64,000 nt of DNA from Streptomyces eurythermus (lineage in GTDB: Bacteria > Actinomycetota > Actinomycetes > Streptomycetales > Streptomycetaceae). Shown here one piece after another: positions 30,737-40,030 of the stretch. The notes under the pieces are model-generated. The model ran no database searches. It was not told the origin of the DNA and saw nothing but the letters and a program-made list of their open reading frames with translations. The DNA lies in NCBI RefSeq assembly GCF_014649115.1, contig NZ_BMSK01000006.1, positions 101,367 through 165,366 on the forward strand, read 5' to 3'. Within the stretch, counting starts at the first letter, position 1; each line of letters begins with the position of its first letter. The position numbers were made by a program, and so were the translations under genes.

Positions 30737-31555
30737 ATGCGGAAGAGGACTCTGCCCCGGCTGATCGCCGCGGGCACCGGCTGGTCGCACCCGTACGGCC
30801 ACGGCCCTTTCTCCCCTGTCCTGTACGCGGACGGCGGCGGGGGCGACGGCGGCTCCGGATCCGACAACGGCGCCGGCGGGACCGGTGACGGTGGCGGGGA
30901 CGGCGCGGGCGACAGCAACGGAAGCGGAGGTGGGTCCGGCAGTGACGCCGGTCAGGGCTCCGGCGACGGCGGCTCCAGCTCCGGGAAGGACAGCGGCCAG
31001 GGCAAGGACGACGACCTCGCGGCCACGGTCAAACGGCTGGAGAAGGAACTCGCCGACGCCCGCCGCGACGCCGGCAAGGCCCGCACCGACGCCAAGAAGC
31101 AGGCCGCAGACGACGCGGTCAAGGCCCTCACCCAGCAGCTCGGAAAGGCCCTGGGGTTCGTCAAGGACGACACCCCGCCGGACCCGGCGAAGCTGGCCGA
31201 GGCCATCGCTCAGAAGGACACCGCGCTCTCCCAGAAGGAGTCGGTGATCCGCGCGAAGGACGTCGAGCTGGCCGTATGGGCCCGCGCCGACAAGCTCCAG
31301 GCGAAGGCCGGCGCGCTGCTCGACTCCCGCTCCTTCATCAGCGCGATCTCCAGCCTCGACCCCTCCGACAAGGGCTTCCAGGCCGCCCTCGACCAGGCCA
31401 TCAAGGACGCCGTGAAGAACAACCCCGCCTTCGCGGCGACCGCTTCCGCCGGCAAGAGCGGCGGCGACCTCTCCGGCGGCACCGGCGAGGGCGCCACCAA
31501 GCAGCGGGCCGCGGGCGGACTCGCTGGCGCGATCCGCGGCCACTACCAGACCTGA
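30737..31555 (+). CDS. Capsid scaffolding protein
   Basis: 272 residues, ATG after CTGGAGGG. A Gly/Asp/Ser-rich linker at 30-90 is followed by a long charged coiled coil (V-K-R-L-E-K-E-L-A-D-A-R-R-D-A-G-K-A) and an Ala/Gly-rich tail. This composition and the location just before the capsid gene are typical of phage scaffold proteins. Confidence 0.83.
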   Translation: MRKRTLPRLIAAGTGWSHPYGHGPFSPVLYADGGGGDGGSGSDNGAGGTGDGGGDGAGDSNGSGGGSGSDAGQGSGDGGSSSGKDSGQGKDDDLAATVKRLEKELADARRDAGKARTDAKKQAADDAVKALTQQLGKALGFVKDDTPPDPAKLAEAIAQKDTALSQKESVIRAKDVELAVWARADKLQAKAGALLDSRSFISAISSLDPSDKGFQAALDQAIKDAVKNNPAFAATASAGKSGGDLSGGTGEGATKQRAAGGLAGAIRGHYQT

Positions 31556-31572
31556 CCATCAGGGAGTAATTC

Positions 31573-32637
31573 ATGCCCGTGACGCTCGCTCAGGCGCAGC
31601 TCAACACGCAGGCCGACGTGGACTACGCGGTCATCGACAACCTGCGCCGCTACTCGTGGCTGCTGGACCAGATGGTGTTCGACGACACCGTCACCCCCGG
31701 CACCGGCGGCGCAACCCTCACCTACGGTTACACGCGCCTCGTCTCGGCGAGCGGCGCGGACTTCCGCGCGGTGAACACCGAGTACAGCCCGACCGAGGCG
31801 ACCCGTCAGCGGTACACCGTCGACCTCAAGCCGCTCGGCGGCGCGTTCCAGGTCGACCGCATCCTGGCGAAGCTCGGCCCGGCCGCGACCAACGAGATCA
31901 TGTTCCAGATGCAGCAGAAGCTGACCAGCATCCGCTCGCGCTTTCAGGAGGAGCTGGTCAACGGCGACACCGCCGTGGACGCAGACGGCTTCGACGGCCT
32001 CGACAAGATTCTTGTCGGGCAGCCGACCGAGTACCTGCCTGCGGCCAACGGCGTCACCGTCGGTTACGCCGACTGGTCCCCGGGCACCATCACCGACCAG
32101 CAGAAGGCGATGGCCGCCCTCGACCACCTCGACAGCTTCCTGTCGCGGATCGTCCCCTCGCAGACCGGAGGTGGCGACCAGGGCACGGCCGGCGCCCTCC
32201 CGCCTGGCGTCAAGGCCATCCTCGGCAACACCGTGTCCATCACCCGCGTGCGCGCGCTCGCCCGGTGGGCGGGCCTGTACACCGCCACGAAGGACGACCT
32301 CGGCCGACAGGTCGAGTCGTACGGTCCGTGGACCCTCGTCGACCTCGGCGACAACCACACCGGCACGGCCCCGATCATCCCGATCGAGACCCGTGACCCC
32401 GACGGTGCCGGGGCGGGCGGCAACGTCACGGGCCTGACGGACCTGTACGCCGTCAGCTTCGGCCTGGACGCCTTCCATGGCGCCTCGGTCGCGGGCCAGC
32501 CGCTCGTGCAGACGTTCATGCCCGACTTCACCCAGCCCGGCGCGGTCAAGCGCGGCGAGGTGGAGATGGGGCCCGTCGCCGCGGTGCTCCGCAACACGAA
32601 GGCGTGCGGCGTGTTCCGCAACGTCAAGGTCAGCTGA
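31573..32637 (+). CDS. Major capsid protein
   Basis: 354 residues, ATG after CAGGGAGTAATTC. Order after scaffold, length and features fit an HK97-fold capsid protein: an N-terminal helical arm, L-G-G-A-F-Q-V-D-R-I-L, a long spine helix near 105-130 (I-M-F-Q-M-Q-Q-K-L-T-S-I-R-S-R-F-Q-E-E), an N-G-D loop, and C-terminal beta strands. No protease gene is seen upstream. Confidence 0.9.
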   Translation: MPVTLAQAQLNTQADVDYAVIDNLRRYSWLLDQMVFDDTVTPGTGGATLTYGYTRLVSASGADFRAVNTEYSPTEATRQRYTVDLKPLGGAFQVDRILAKLGPAATNEIMFQMQQKLTSIRSRFQEELVNGDTAVDADGFDGLDKILVGQPTEYLPAANGVTVGYADWSPGTITDQQKAMAALDHLDSFLSRIVPSQTGGGDQGTAGALPPGVKAILGNTVSITRVRALARWAGLYTATKDDLGRQVESYGPWTLVDLGDNHTGTAPIIPIETRDPDGAGAGGNVTGLTDLYAVSFGLDAFHGASVAGQPLVQTFMPDFTQPGAVKRGEVEMGPVAAVLRNTKACGVFRNVKVS

Positions 32638-32648
32638 GGAGGAGCACC

Positions 32649-33182
32649 ATGACGACGTACCAGATCACGGCCCCCGAGCCGCAGTTCTCCGGCGAGGTCG
32701 CCGGCGTGAACTTCAGCAGGGGCAAGGCCACCGTGGACGGCGACCACCCGGAGGCAGCCGCGGCGCTGGCGTACTTCCGTCGGCGCGGCTACGGCGTGGA
32801 CGGCTCCGAACCGACTGCGGGCCCGGCCGAGCCGTTCGAGCCCGTCGACCCGCGCGGCATCGCCACGGTGGAGAGCGGCACGCTGCGAGACGGCGCGGTC
32901 GAACCGCGCGCCACGGACGCCGGGCTGCCGACGAACGCGGGGGTGGCCAACCCGCACGGCCGGCAGGTCGTCTCCCCGGAGGCGCCGACCCCGCCCGGGC
33001 AGGAGCTGTCGACCGAGGCCTCCCTCGAGGAGGGGAAGGCGGCCGGTCGGCCGACGCGGGGCGCGTCGAAGGCGGAATGGCAGGCGTACGCCCGGTCGCA
33101 GGCGAAGGACTCCAACGAGGAGGCCACGATCGACGGCATGACGAAGGACGAGCTGGTGGCGCGGTACGGGGGCGGTAGCTGA
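32649..33182 (+). CDS. Head-region protein with HeH/LEM-like end
   Basis: 177 residues after GAGGAGCACC. The middle is Pro/Glu/Gly-rich and probably disordered. The C-terminal M-T-K-D-E-L-V-A-R-Y-G resembles the HeH/SAP-like motif seen in small phage head or connector proteins. Role unknown. Confidence 0.7.
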   Translation: MTTYQITAPEPQFSGEVAGVNFSRGKATVDGDHPEAAAALAYFRRRGYGVDGSEPTAGPAEPFEPVDPRGIATVESGTLRDGAVEPRATDAGLPTNAGVANPHGRQVVSPEAPTPPGQELSTEASLEEGKAAGRPTRGASKAEWQAYARSQAKDSNEEATIDGMTKDELVARYGGGS

Positions 33183-33691
33183 TGGCGCTCTCCAGCACGC
33201 TCGCGGTCAGCGCGTTCACGGAGCTGACCGGCTCGTCCGGGCTCGGTACGGCGCGGATCCCCGCGGGCCTGTCCCGGGCGGTGACGCTCGCTTCCGGCAC
33301 CGGCGCGGGGAAGGCCGACCGGGTGTTCCAGGCGCGGCGGACGATCGCCGCGTCCGGCACCGACGACCTCGACCTGGCGGGCGTCCTCCTCGACGCCTTC
33401 GGCAGCACGATCACCTTCGCCCGGATCAAGGGCCTGTTCATCGCCGCCTCGACCGCGAACAGCAACAACGTCGTGGTTGGCAACGCCACCTCGAACGCGT
33501 GGGCGACGCTGTTGAACGCCACCGGCACCGTCACACTGCGGCCGGGCGCGGTCCTCGCGGCGATCGCCGGCCCTGCGGACGCCACGACGTACGGCGTGAC
33601 CTCGTCCACCGGCGACGTCTTCCGCATCGCCAACTCCGGCGGCGGCAGCACGGTGTCGTACGACATCTGCATTGTCGGCGCGTCCGCGTAG
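33182..33691 (+). CDS. Beta-rich virion protein, possibly head decoration
   Basis: 169 residues in a TGATG overlap. Ser/Thr/Ala/Gly/Val-rich short strands throughout suggest an all-beta fold. Position right after the capsid region suggests capsid decoration, as inference. Confidence 0.7.
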   Translation: MALSSTLAVSAFTELTGSSGLGTARIPAGLSRAVTLASGTGAGKADRVFQARRTIAASGTDDLDLAGVLLDAFGSTITFARIKGLFIAASTANSNNVVVGNATSNAWATLLNATGTVTLRPGAVLAAIAGPADATTYGVTSSTGDVFRIANSGGGSTVSYDICIVGASA

Positions 33692-33715
33692 CCAGCACCT
33701 GACGCACACACGGGG

Positions 33716-33746
33716 CACGCCGGGCCCGCTCGGTCGCCCCGGCGTG
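33716..33746. terminator. Hairpin within late genes
   Basis: CACGCCGGG and its complement form a 9-bp stem with a 13-base loop between two structural genes; a partial terminator or processing site. Confidence 0.5.
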
Positions 33747-33772
33747 TGCGCCATCACCGACAGGAGAGGGCC

Positions 33773-34384
33773 ATGCCTCTGACTGACCTCGGCCGTGCAG
33801 CGGCCCTGTCCGGCGGCCTCACGGGCGCCATCACCCACATCAGCCTCCACTCCGCCATCCCCAACACCTCGGGCAGCGCCGAGCTGTCGGGTGGCTCCTA
33901 CGCCCGGCAGGCCGTCATCTGGGGCGCCCCGTCGGCGGGCGTGGTCAACTCGTCCGGGCAGATGACGCATGACGTGCCGGGCGGGGCGACGGTGGCCGCG
34001 TACGGCTACTGGACCGCCCCCACCGGCGGCTCCTTCCTGGGCTGGGCGCCCCTGAACGGTGTCCGGCACGCGGTCGCCACGGCGGACGTGACCGGCAACA
34101 CCCTCACCAGCACGGGACACGGCCTCGCGAACGGGGCCCGGGTGCTGGTGTACGACCTGATGGATGAGGCGCTGCCGGGCGGCCTGACTGAGGGCACCGT
34201 CTACTACGTGGTCGGCGCCGCCACGAACACCTTCCAGCTGGCGGCGACGTCCGGCGGCGCGGCCATCGACCTCACCTCCGGCGGTCACCTGTGGTGGCAG
34301 ACGGTCGTGCCGGAGACGTACGGCAGCGACGGCCAGCTCATCACCGCCGACGGCGGGCTGACGCTGGACATGACCGCACTGTGA
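33773..34384 (+). CDS. Virion protein with inserted domain
   Basis: 203 residues after CAGGAGAGGG. The first 100 residues follow a pattern known from actinophage tail proteins ([17 protein letters not shown]). Residues about 105-175 read as an inserted beta domain ([14 protein letters not shown]), a pattern seen in fibre-associated folds. The last part returns to the first domain. Probably a fibre or minor tail protein. Confidence 0.72.
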   Translation: MPLTDLGRAAALSGGLTGAITHISLHSAIPNTSGSAELSGGSYARQAVIWGAPSAGVVNSSGQMTHDVPGGATVAAYGYWTAPTGGSFLGWAPLNGVRHAVATADVTGNTLTSTGHGLANGARVLVYDLMDEALPGGLTEGTVYYVVGAATNTFQLAATSGGAAIDLTSGGHLWWQTVVPETYGSDGQLITADGGLTLDMTAL

Positions 34385-34397
34385 TGGGGGGTGGGCG

Positions 34398-35687
34398 GTG
34401 GCCAGGCTGACCTACGGGGGCGCGCCGGCGGACTGGACGGTCGGCGCGGCCACCGTCACCGACACGGGCGGGGTGGACCGGCCGGTCGCGGCGCTCGTGG
34501 GCGGGGCGACGCTGACGGTGTGGCAGGCGGCCAGTGGCGGCTCGCCGGTAACCGACCTGCAGGACACCAACGGGACCCCGCTCGGCGCGCTGGTGTCCAC
34601 GAGCGCGGGTCTGGTGCCGGCGTTCCTGGGGCCGGACGGGTACAGCGGGGACCTGTGGGTGTCCCAGGGCGCTGGGCCCCGGTTCCGGCTGGCTCCGGCC
34701 GGGACGGCGGCCCGGGTCGCGGCCCTGGAGACGGGGACGCTGCAGAGGTCGGCGAACCTGTCCGATCTGGCCAGCCCGAGTACGGCGCGGGACAACCTCG
34801 GGCTGGGCGGCGCCGCCACCCTGAACGTGGGCACCACGACGGGCACCGTCGCCGCCGGTGACGACGCCCGCCTGAGCAACTCCCGCACCCCCACCGGCAG
34901 CGCGGGCGGCGACCTGTCCGGCACCTACCCGAATCCCGTCGTCGCCCGGATCAACGGCATCGCGGTCACCGGCACCCCCACCGTCGGCCAGGTCCCCACC
35001 GCCACGTCCGGCACCGCCGCGACGTGGCAGACCCCGCCCTCCGGCGGCACCCCGTCCGGCACGGTCACCGCCGCCAGCAGCTTCGGGCAGACGGCATCCG
35101 CGGGCAGCTCCTCCACCTACTCGCGCGGCGACCACACCCACGGCACACCCGCCTACCCGAGCGAGTGGCTGCCGTCCGATCACGGGCTCACCGCGTGGAC
35201 CTTCGACCCGGCCTGCTCGAGCACGACCGGCACCACGCTGACCGCCGGGTACATCTACCTGGTGGGCCTGCAGCTGCGGCAGGCCGCCACCATCAGCACC
35301 GTGCACGCCCTCCTCGGCGCGGCCGGATCGGGGCTCACCTCCGGGCAGTGCCTCGCCGGGCTGTACGACTCCTCCGGCACCCGCCGCGCCGTCACGGCCG
35401 ACATGTCGACAAGCTGGGCGAGCGCAGGGCACAAGGCCATGGCGCTGACCTCGTCTTACGCGGCGGCCGCGGGCCGGTACTACGTGGCGCTGCTGTTCGC
35501 CGGGACGACGTCGCCGACCTTCGCCTGTGGGTCGACTCTCGGCAACTTCACCCCGGGCAACGCCAACTTGAGCTCGGGCGGCTACCGGTTCTGTCGGTTC
35601 GGCCCGTCGCAGACGTCCCTCCCGGCGAGCGTGACCCTGGGGTCGTTCACTGCGGACGCCAACAACATCTGGGCCGCCGTCAGCTGA
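34398..35687 (+). CDS. Tail fibre protein
   Basis: 429 residues from GTG after TGGGGGGTGGGCG. It carries typical fibre motifs: [38 protein letters not shown], and G-D-H-T-H-G, followed by a Cys-containing beta-rich C-terminal domain (about 270-429) that may bind the receptor. It lies between capsid and connector genes, away from the tail-tip genes. Confidence 0.85.
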   Translation: MARLTYGGAPADWTVGAATVTDTGGVDRPVAALVGGATLTVWQAASGGSPVTDLQDTNGTPLGALVSTSAGLVPAFLGPDGYSGDLWVSQGAGPRFRLAPAGTAARVAALETGTLQRSANLSDLASPSTARDNLGLGGAATLNVGTTTGTVAAGDDARLSNSRTPTGSAGGDLSGTYPNPVVARINGIAVTGTPTVGQVPTATSGTAATWQTPPSGGTPSGTVTAASSFGQTASAGSSSTYSRGDHTHGTPAYPSEWLPSDHGLTAWTFDPACSSTTGTTLTAGYIYLVGLQLRQAATISTVHALLGAAGSGLTSGQCLAGLYDSSGTRRAVTADMSTSWASAGHKAMALTSSYAAAAGRYYVALLFAGTTSPTFACGSTLGNFTPGNANLSSGGYRFCRFGPSQTSLPASVTLGSFTADANNIWAAVS

Positions 35688-35706
35688 TCCGGCAGGGGGT
35701 GACCAG

Positions 35707-37029
35707 GTGCCGATCCTCGTCGCCCTCCCGCCCGACGCCACAGGCCGCACGGAATTCGCGGCCACGACCAGCGGCACCAGCCGCCCGGTCCGGCACGGCA
35801 CCGGTCGTCTGTGCGGCGCCCCGCGCACCGCAGGCGCGAGCACACGCACCACCGCGGGCACGAGCGCGCTCGAGGGAGCAGCAGCTGCGGCCTCAGCTGC
35901 CGCGTCCGGCCGGCACCGCGCCGGCGGGCGTACCCCCGCCGGCGCGGACAGCACCGCCACAGCCACGACTGCGACCGTCCACCAGGCCCTCACCCCGGCC
36001 GCCGCCGCCACTGCGGGTGCCGGGCGCACCGTCCGCTACGCCACAGGCCACCTCACCGGGGCCGCCCACACCACGGGCACCGGCACGGCCGTACGCGCCG
36101 GCGCGAGCACGGGAGCGGCCGCGGCCACCGCCGACGCCGCCGGGAGCGGCCAGCGGCATACCGCGGCTCGTACCGCCGCCGGCGGCTACGGCACCGTCCG
36201 GGCCGCCTCCGCAGCCACCCACCAGGCAACGAGCATCACCGCGGCCGCCACGGCGGGCAGCGGCAACACCATCCGGTACGGCAGCGGGCAACTCGTCGCC
36301 GGGCCGTCCTGCGTCGGCGTCGGCACGGCCGCCCGCGCCGGGACCGGGCGGGTGGTGCTGTGCGCCGCAGGCAGCGGCACGGCCACCAGCGCCGACCGCG
36401 CCAGCGGCCGCACCCTCGCCGCGGCCGCGAGCACGGGCGCGGGCACCCGCACCAATATGGGCACTGCCCGGACCGCCAGCGCGGCCGGGACTGCGGGCGT
36501 TGGGCGGACGATCCGGTACGGCACGGGCACCTGCCGAGGCACGGCCGGCACAGCAGGGACCGGAGCAGCCGCTCGTGCCGGGGCGGCACGGGGGCCCGCG
36601 GGACCGGCCACCTCCGGCACCGCCCGGACTGCCCGGACCGCTGCGGGTCTCGGTGTCCTCGGCGCCCGCAGTGCGAGCCGCGGCGGTCCGGCCCGGCGCG
36701 GCACGGGCGCGGCCGTGGGCGGCGCCCGCACCAGCTCGGCCGGGGCGCGGCCGACTCACCGCGGGGCCGTTCTCGGCGGCACCGTCTCCACCGGCGCCGG
36801 CAGACCCGTCCGGCGGGCCCAAGCCCGACTGCCTGCCGCGGTGGCGTGCCGGGCATTCGGCGCCCCGCCCGGCCACGGGCCCACGCCGGTGCTGACCCCG
36901 GCGACCCGGCCCGCCGCCGACCTCACCGCCACCACCTCACAGGCGGCCACGGCAGCAGAGACCCGGGCCACGTCCACCCTGAGCACCACGACCAAGGGGA
37001 GTGAGCTGCATGCCAGTTGGCGTAGGTGA
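35707..37029 (+). CDS. Ala/Gly/Thr-rich repetitive virion protein
   Basis: 440 residues from GTG after GGCAGGGGGTGACCAG. The product is built from degenerate repeats of about 45-65 residues with the core A-G-x-G-R-T-(I/V)-R-Y-x-T-G and G-T-A-x-R-A-G; cores are seen near residues 105, 185 and 260. Recurrence of the protein motif in one frame supports this frame over longer shadow frames. It overlaps the next gene by 20 bases. It probably extends the fibre or decorates the virion; no enzymatic motif. Confidence 0.65.
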   Translation: MPILVALPPDATGRTEFAATTSGTSRPVRHGTGRLCGAPRTAGASTRTTAGTSALEGAAAAASAAASGRHRAGGRTPAGADSTATATTATVHQALTPAAAATAGAGRTVRYATGHLTGAAHTTGTGTAVRAGASTGAAAATADAAGSGQRHTAARTAAGGYGTVRAASAATHQATSITAAATAGSGNTIRYGSGQLVAGPSCVGVGTAARAGTGRVVLCAAGSGTATSADRASGRTLAAAASTGAGTRTNMGTARTASAAGTAGVGRTIRYGTGTCRGTAGTAGTGAAARAGAARGPAGPATSGTARTARTAAGLGVLGARSASRGGPARRGTGAAVGGARTSSAGARPTHRGAVLGGTVSTGAGRPVRRAQARLPAAVACRAFGAPPGHGPTPVLTPATRPAADLTATTSQAATAAETRATSTLSTTTKGSELHASWRR

Positions 37030-37702
37030 TCAGGTGACGGCCACCCTGACCGTCACCCCCCACGGGGCCGACACACTGGCCGCGCTGGCGGTCACCGCCC
37101 CGGACGGCTCCATCACCACCCCGGTGGCGACCAGCGGCGACGGCGGCGCCACCTGGACGGCCCCCGTCCTGTACACGCTGGCCGGGGTGTGGCGGCTGAC
37201 GTGGACGGTGACCGGCACCGGCGCGAGCGTCGAGCACCAGCTGGTGTCCGTCGCCCCCACCCCGGGCGCGCCCGCGGGCCCGGGGGTGCGGGTGTACGCC
37301 ACCACCACCCAGCTCGCCGACTACCTGCACGACGCCCCACCGCTCGACGCCGCGCGGCTCCTCGCGGACGCCTCCCGGATGCTCGACGCCAGGGTTTTGG
37401 CGTACTGCCGCTACGACGTCGACACCGCCGGCCTGCCGAGCGACCCCGACGTCGCGGCGGCGATCGCCCGCGCGGTGTGCGCACAGGTCGCGTGGTGGGG
37501 CGAGGTCGGTGACAGCATGGGCGCGGCCGGGGTGGGCTACGGCAACGTCAGCATCGGCAGCGTCAGCCTCGGCAGGCCGGTGACCGCCGTCACCGGGGAG
37601 GACTCCGCCGCCCGGCAGATCGCCCCCCAGGTGTGGGACGAACTGCGCGCCCCGGGCCTGTACGACAAGCTCGCGGTGGGTGCGGTGGGGGTGGGCTGGT
37701 GA
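37010..37702 (+). CDS. Head-tail connector with N-terminal Ig-like domain
   Basis: 230 residues; ATG 37,010 is 9 bases after AAGGGGAG, better than GTG 37,001. Residues 5-85 form an Ig-like beta domain (V-T-A-T-L-T-V-T-P, G-V-W-R-L-T-W-T-V). The rest is the helical connector type (L-L-A-D-A-S-R-M-L-D-A-R-V-L, A-A-A-I-A-R-A-V-C-A-Q-V). It should extend the portal channel. The Ig fusion could add surface adhesion. Confidence 0.78.
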   Translation: MPVGVGDQVTATLTVTPHGADTLAALAVTAPDGSITTPVATSGDGGATWTAPVLYTLAGVWRLTWTVTGTGASVEHQLVSVAPTPGAPAGPGVRVYATTTQLADYLHDAPPLDAARLLADASRMLDARVLAYCRYDVDTAGLPSDPDVAAAIARAVCAQVAWWGEVGDSMGAAGVGYGNVSIGSVSLGRPVTAVTGEDSAARQIAPQVWDELRAPGLYDKLAVGAVGVGW

Positions 37703-38016
37703 GCCGCATCCCGGGGTGGCTGCTGCGCCACCGCATCCGCGTCGAGCCGTACCGCGGCACGTCCAGCAAAGGCCCCGTCTACGGCCCGCCGCAGGACGTG
37801 CGGTGCTTCCTGGACGAGCAGACACGCACCGTCCGCTCTCCGGGCGGCGACGAGGTCACCTCGTCCTCTACCGCCTACGCGGCGCCGGGTACGACCGTGC
37901 CGCCTCAGTCCCGCGTGACCCTGCCCTCCGGCCGCGTCACCCGGGTCATCACCCTCCTGAACCGCGACGGCGGCGGCCTGCCTACCCCGGACCACGTGGA
38001 GATCCAACTCGAATAG
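37699..38016 (+). CDS. Head-closure (head-tail joining) protein
   Basis: 105 residues from GTG in a GTGA overlap. Small beta-rich protein with P-P-Q-D-V-R-C-F-L-D-E-Q-T and R-V-T-L-P-S-G-R; size and order fit SPP1 gp16-type closure proteins. Confidence 0.75.
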   Translation: MSRIPGWLLRHRIRVEPYRGTSSKGPVYGPPQDVRCFLDEQTRTVRSPGGDEVTSSSTAYAAPGTTVPPQSRVTLPSGRVTRVITLLNRDGGGLPTPDHVEIQLE

Positions 38017-38025
38017 GAGGCCGTC

Positions 38026-38376
38026 GTGCCGCAGAGCTTCCGACTCCGCTTCAACGCCGGGCCCGCGGCACGGGTGCTCCGTGAGGGCGCCGCCCGCGGT
38101 TTGTTCCTCGCCGCCGAGCACGTCCTGGGCGAGGCGGACCAGGTGGTACCGCTGGACGAGGCGGCCCTTCAGCGGTCCGGGACGGCGAGCGTAGACCCCT
38201 CGTCGCTGACCGCCATGGTCAGCTACGACACTCCGTACGCGGTGCGCCAGCACGAGGAGCTGACGTGGCGGCATGCGCCGGGCAGGACCGCGAAGTACCT
38301 GGAGAACTCGCTGAACGCGGCCCGCCCTGAGGTTGCTGCGCTCATCGCCGCCCAGCTCAGGCGGGCGCTGCGGTGA
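38026..38376 (+). CDS. HK97 gp10-like minor capsid/tail completion protein
   Basis: 116 residues from GTG after TAGGAGG. The segment V-S-Y-D-T-P-Y-A-V-R-Q-H-E-E, then A-K-Y-L-E-N-S-L, is the recognised pattern of gp10/minor capsid 2 proteins acting at the head-tail joint. Confidence 0.82.
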   Translation: MPQSFRLRFNAGPAARVLREGAARGLFLAAEHVLGEADQVVPLDEAALQRSGTASVDPSSLTAMVSYDTPYAVRQHEELTWRHAPGRTAKYLENSLNAARPEVAALIAAQLRRALR

Positions 38377-38807
38377 GCGGCTACACCAGCAGCCTCCTCG
38401 ACGGCGTTGCCGCGCTTCTTCAGGAGGCCGGCATCGGCATCTTCCGGCCGGACAGCGTGATCGGCGAGCAGGACACCGGCATCTTCCGCGCCGTCATGCC
38501 GGACCAGCCCGACCGGGCCATCGGCCTGACCGCCTACCCGGTCGAGGACAGCGACCTGGAGGACGCCATCACCGGCGTGCAGGTCCGCATGCGCGCCGGG
38601 CGGGATCCGGACGCGGTCGATGACCTTGCCGACGCCGTGTTCGACGCGCTGCACAACCGGCAGCACTACCAGGCCGGAGGCGTCCACGTCGCCCTGTCGT
38701 GGCGGCAGTCGCAGGCGTGGATCGGCCAGGACGCCCACGGCCGCATGGAGCTGACCAGCAACTACTACTTCCGGACCGTGCGGTCCGGGTCTCACCTGAA
38801 CGACTAG
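38373..38807 (+). CDS. Tail terminator / minor capsid 3-like protein
   Basis: 144 residues from GTG coupled to the previous stop. Pattern V-Q-V-R-M-R-A-G-R-D-P-D-A-V-D-D-L-A-D-A-V-F and a C-terminal N-Y-Y-F-R-T-V strand fits the tail-terminator fold that caps the tail tube. Confidence 0.8.
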   Translation: MSGYTSSLLDGVAALLQEAGIGIFRPDSVIGEQDTGIFRAVMPDQPDRAIGLTAYPVEDSDLEDAITGVQVRMRAGRDPDAVDDLADAVFDALHNRQHYQAGGVHVALSWRQSQAWIGQDAHGRMELTSNYYFRTVRSGSHLND

Positions 38808-38817
38808 GAGGACCGCA

Positions 38818-39291
38818 ATGTCCACTCCCACCCCGGTGACCGCACTCGCCCGCCGCTGGCGGCTGGAGATCGACATGTCCGCGGCCAAGGACGGCAGCGA
38901 CTGGCAGCTCGTGCCGGGCGTGACGTCCTTCGAGCCGTCGGCCGACCCGAACATCGAGGACTCCTCGGACTACGACAGCGACGGCTGGGCGGGCAACACG
39001 AAGACGGGGCAAGCCTGGGAACTCGGCGTCACGATCAACCGCCGCATCAACGACCAGGTCAAGGTCTACCACCCCACCCACGAGGCCCTGCGCGCCGCCG
39101 CGTTCGCGTTCGGCAGCGCCTCCCAGGTGCACCTGCGCTACTACGACCGCAACGGGCTCCCGGAGGCGTACGAGGGCACCGCCCTGGTCACCTGGAAGCC
39201 GTCCGGCGGCGAGTACACGGCCTTGGACCAGGTGGAGCTGACCCTCACCGGCGACGGCCCGCTCCTGCTCATCACGAACCCGGTGGGCTGA
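38818..39291 (+). CDS. Major tail (tube) protein
   Basis: 157 residues after TAGGAGGACC. Beta-rich with D-Y-D-S-D-G-W-A-G-N-T-K-T-G and a C-terminal E-L-T-L-T-G-D-G-P; position before the tail chaperones and size fit the tube subunit. Confidence 0.87.
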   Translation: MSTPTPVTALARRWRLEIDMSAAKDGSDWQLVPGVTSFEPSADPNIEDSSDYDSDGWAGNTKTGQAWELGVTINRRINDQVKVYHPTHEALRAAAFAFGSASQVHLRYYDRNGLPEAYEGTALVTWKPSGGEYTALDQVELTLTGDGPLLLITNPVG

Positions 39292-39821
39292 TGAGCAACG
39301 TCAACGACTTCGAGGCGCTCGACAACTTCCTCGAGGACTTCCTTGAGCTGCCCGTGCGGGGCCGCGACGGGCAGACCCGCGTGTACCGGATCGAGGACCC
39401 GTCCGCCGAGGACGGCATCAAGATCGAGCGCATCACCTCGCTGGCGGCCCGGCTCGCGGCCGGCGGGAAGGCACCGGGCACGCCGGTCCTCGATGACCAG
39501 GAAGAGCTGAACCTCTACCGCATGTGCCTCGGCGAGGCGTACGAGCCGCTGATGCGCGAGGTGAAGTGGGGCCCGTTCAAGCACGTCGCCCTGACGGCGA
39601 TGTTCTGGGTCACCACCGACCGCGAGACCGCGCTCCAGTTCTGGCGGACGGGGCAGCAGCCGGGAAAAGCACCGAACAGGGAGACCCGTCGGCAGGCGTC
39701 GCGCGGCTCCTCGGTGTCGGCCACGGCGAGTACGACCCCGTCACCGGCCTCTACGAGTGGTACGAGGGCGGCATCCCGGCGCCGAAGCAGAAGCCGAGCG
39801 GCGGCGCGGCGCCAGACCTGA
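39291..39821 (+). CDS. Tail assembly chaperone G (unshifted product)
   Basis: 176 residues in a TGATG overlap with the tube gene. The first 125 residues are an alpha-rich chaperone domain; after the slippery site the zero frame gives a Ser/Ala/Arg low-complexity tail. It binds the tape measure during tail assembly in the lambda G/GT paradigm. Confidence 0.82.
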   Translation: MSNVNDFEALDNFLEDFLELPVRGRDGQTRVYRIEDPSAEDGIKIERITSLAARLAAGGKAPGTPVLDDQEELNLYRMCLGEAYEPLMREVKWGPFKHVALTAMFWVTTDRETALQFWRTGQQPGKAPNRETRRQASRGSSVSATASTTPSPASTSGTRAASRRRSRSRAAARRQT

Positions 39822-40024
39822 GCTGGCACAACTTGCTGTCGCTGTGGCCGCTCATCGAGGCCGACCTCCACTCCGAGTACGGCATCGACGTGGAGTCCGG
39901 CATCCTCCGGCGCCGCTCCTGGCGCTGGCTCCAGGCCCGCATCTACGGCCTGCTCAGCGCTGACACCCGGCTGCAACGGCACTTCGCTCCGCCTCCCGAA
40001 CAGCCCCGACCCCGCAGGAGGTGA
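39291..40024 (+). CDS. Tail assembly chaperone GT (-1 frameshift product)
   Basis: The heptamer GGGAAAA at 39,662-39,668 lies in the zero frame as G-GGA-AAA. A -1 slip after AAA (join 39,291-39,668 and 39,668-40,024) gives a 244-residue fusion whose extension begins with S-T-E-Q-G-D-P and continues with Y-D-P-V-T-G-L-Y-E-W-Y-E-G. The T part holds a well-formed helical domain (L-S-W-H-N-L-L-S-L-W-P-L-I-E-A-D) absent from the zero frame. Conserved in siphophages. Confidence 0.87.
39662..39668 (+). promoter_or_regulatory. -1 ribosomal frameshift slippery site
   Basis: GGGAAAA matches X-XXY-YYZ in the zero frame of the G chaperone; the -1 frame stays open to 40,024. Confidence 0.87.
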
Positions 40025-40030
40025 GCGGCC

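Noticed and set aside
32649..33182. Assigning this gene as a maturation protease
   Set aside because: No catalytic Ser/His protease motif; the protein is largely disordered.
35024..36895. 623-codon + frame and an overlapping Arg-rich frame across the repetitive gene
   Set aside because: They begin inside the fibre gene and show Pro/Arg low complexity without repeat conservation; the 35,707 frame carries conserved protein repeats and a ribosome-binding site.
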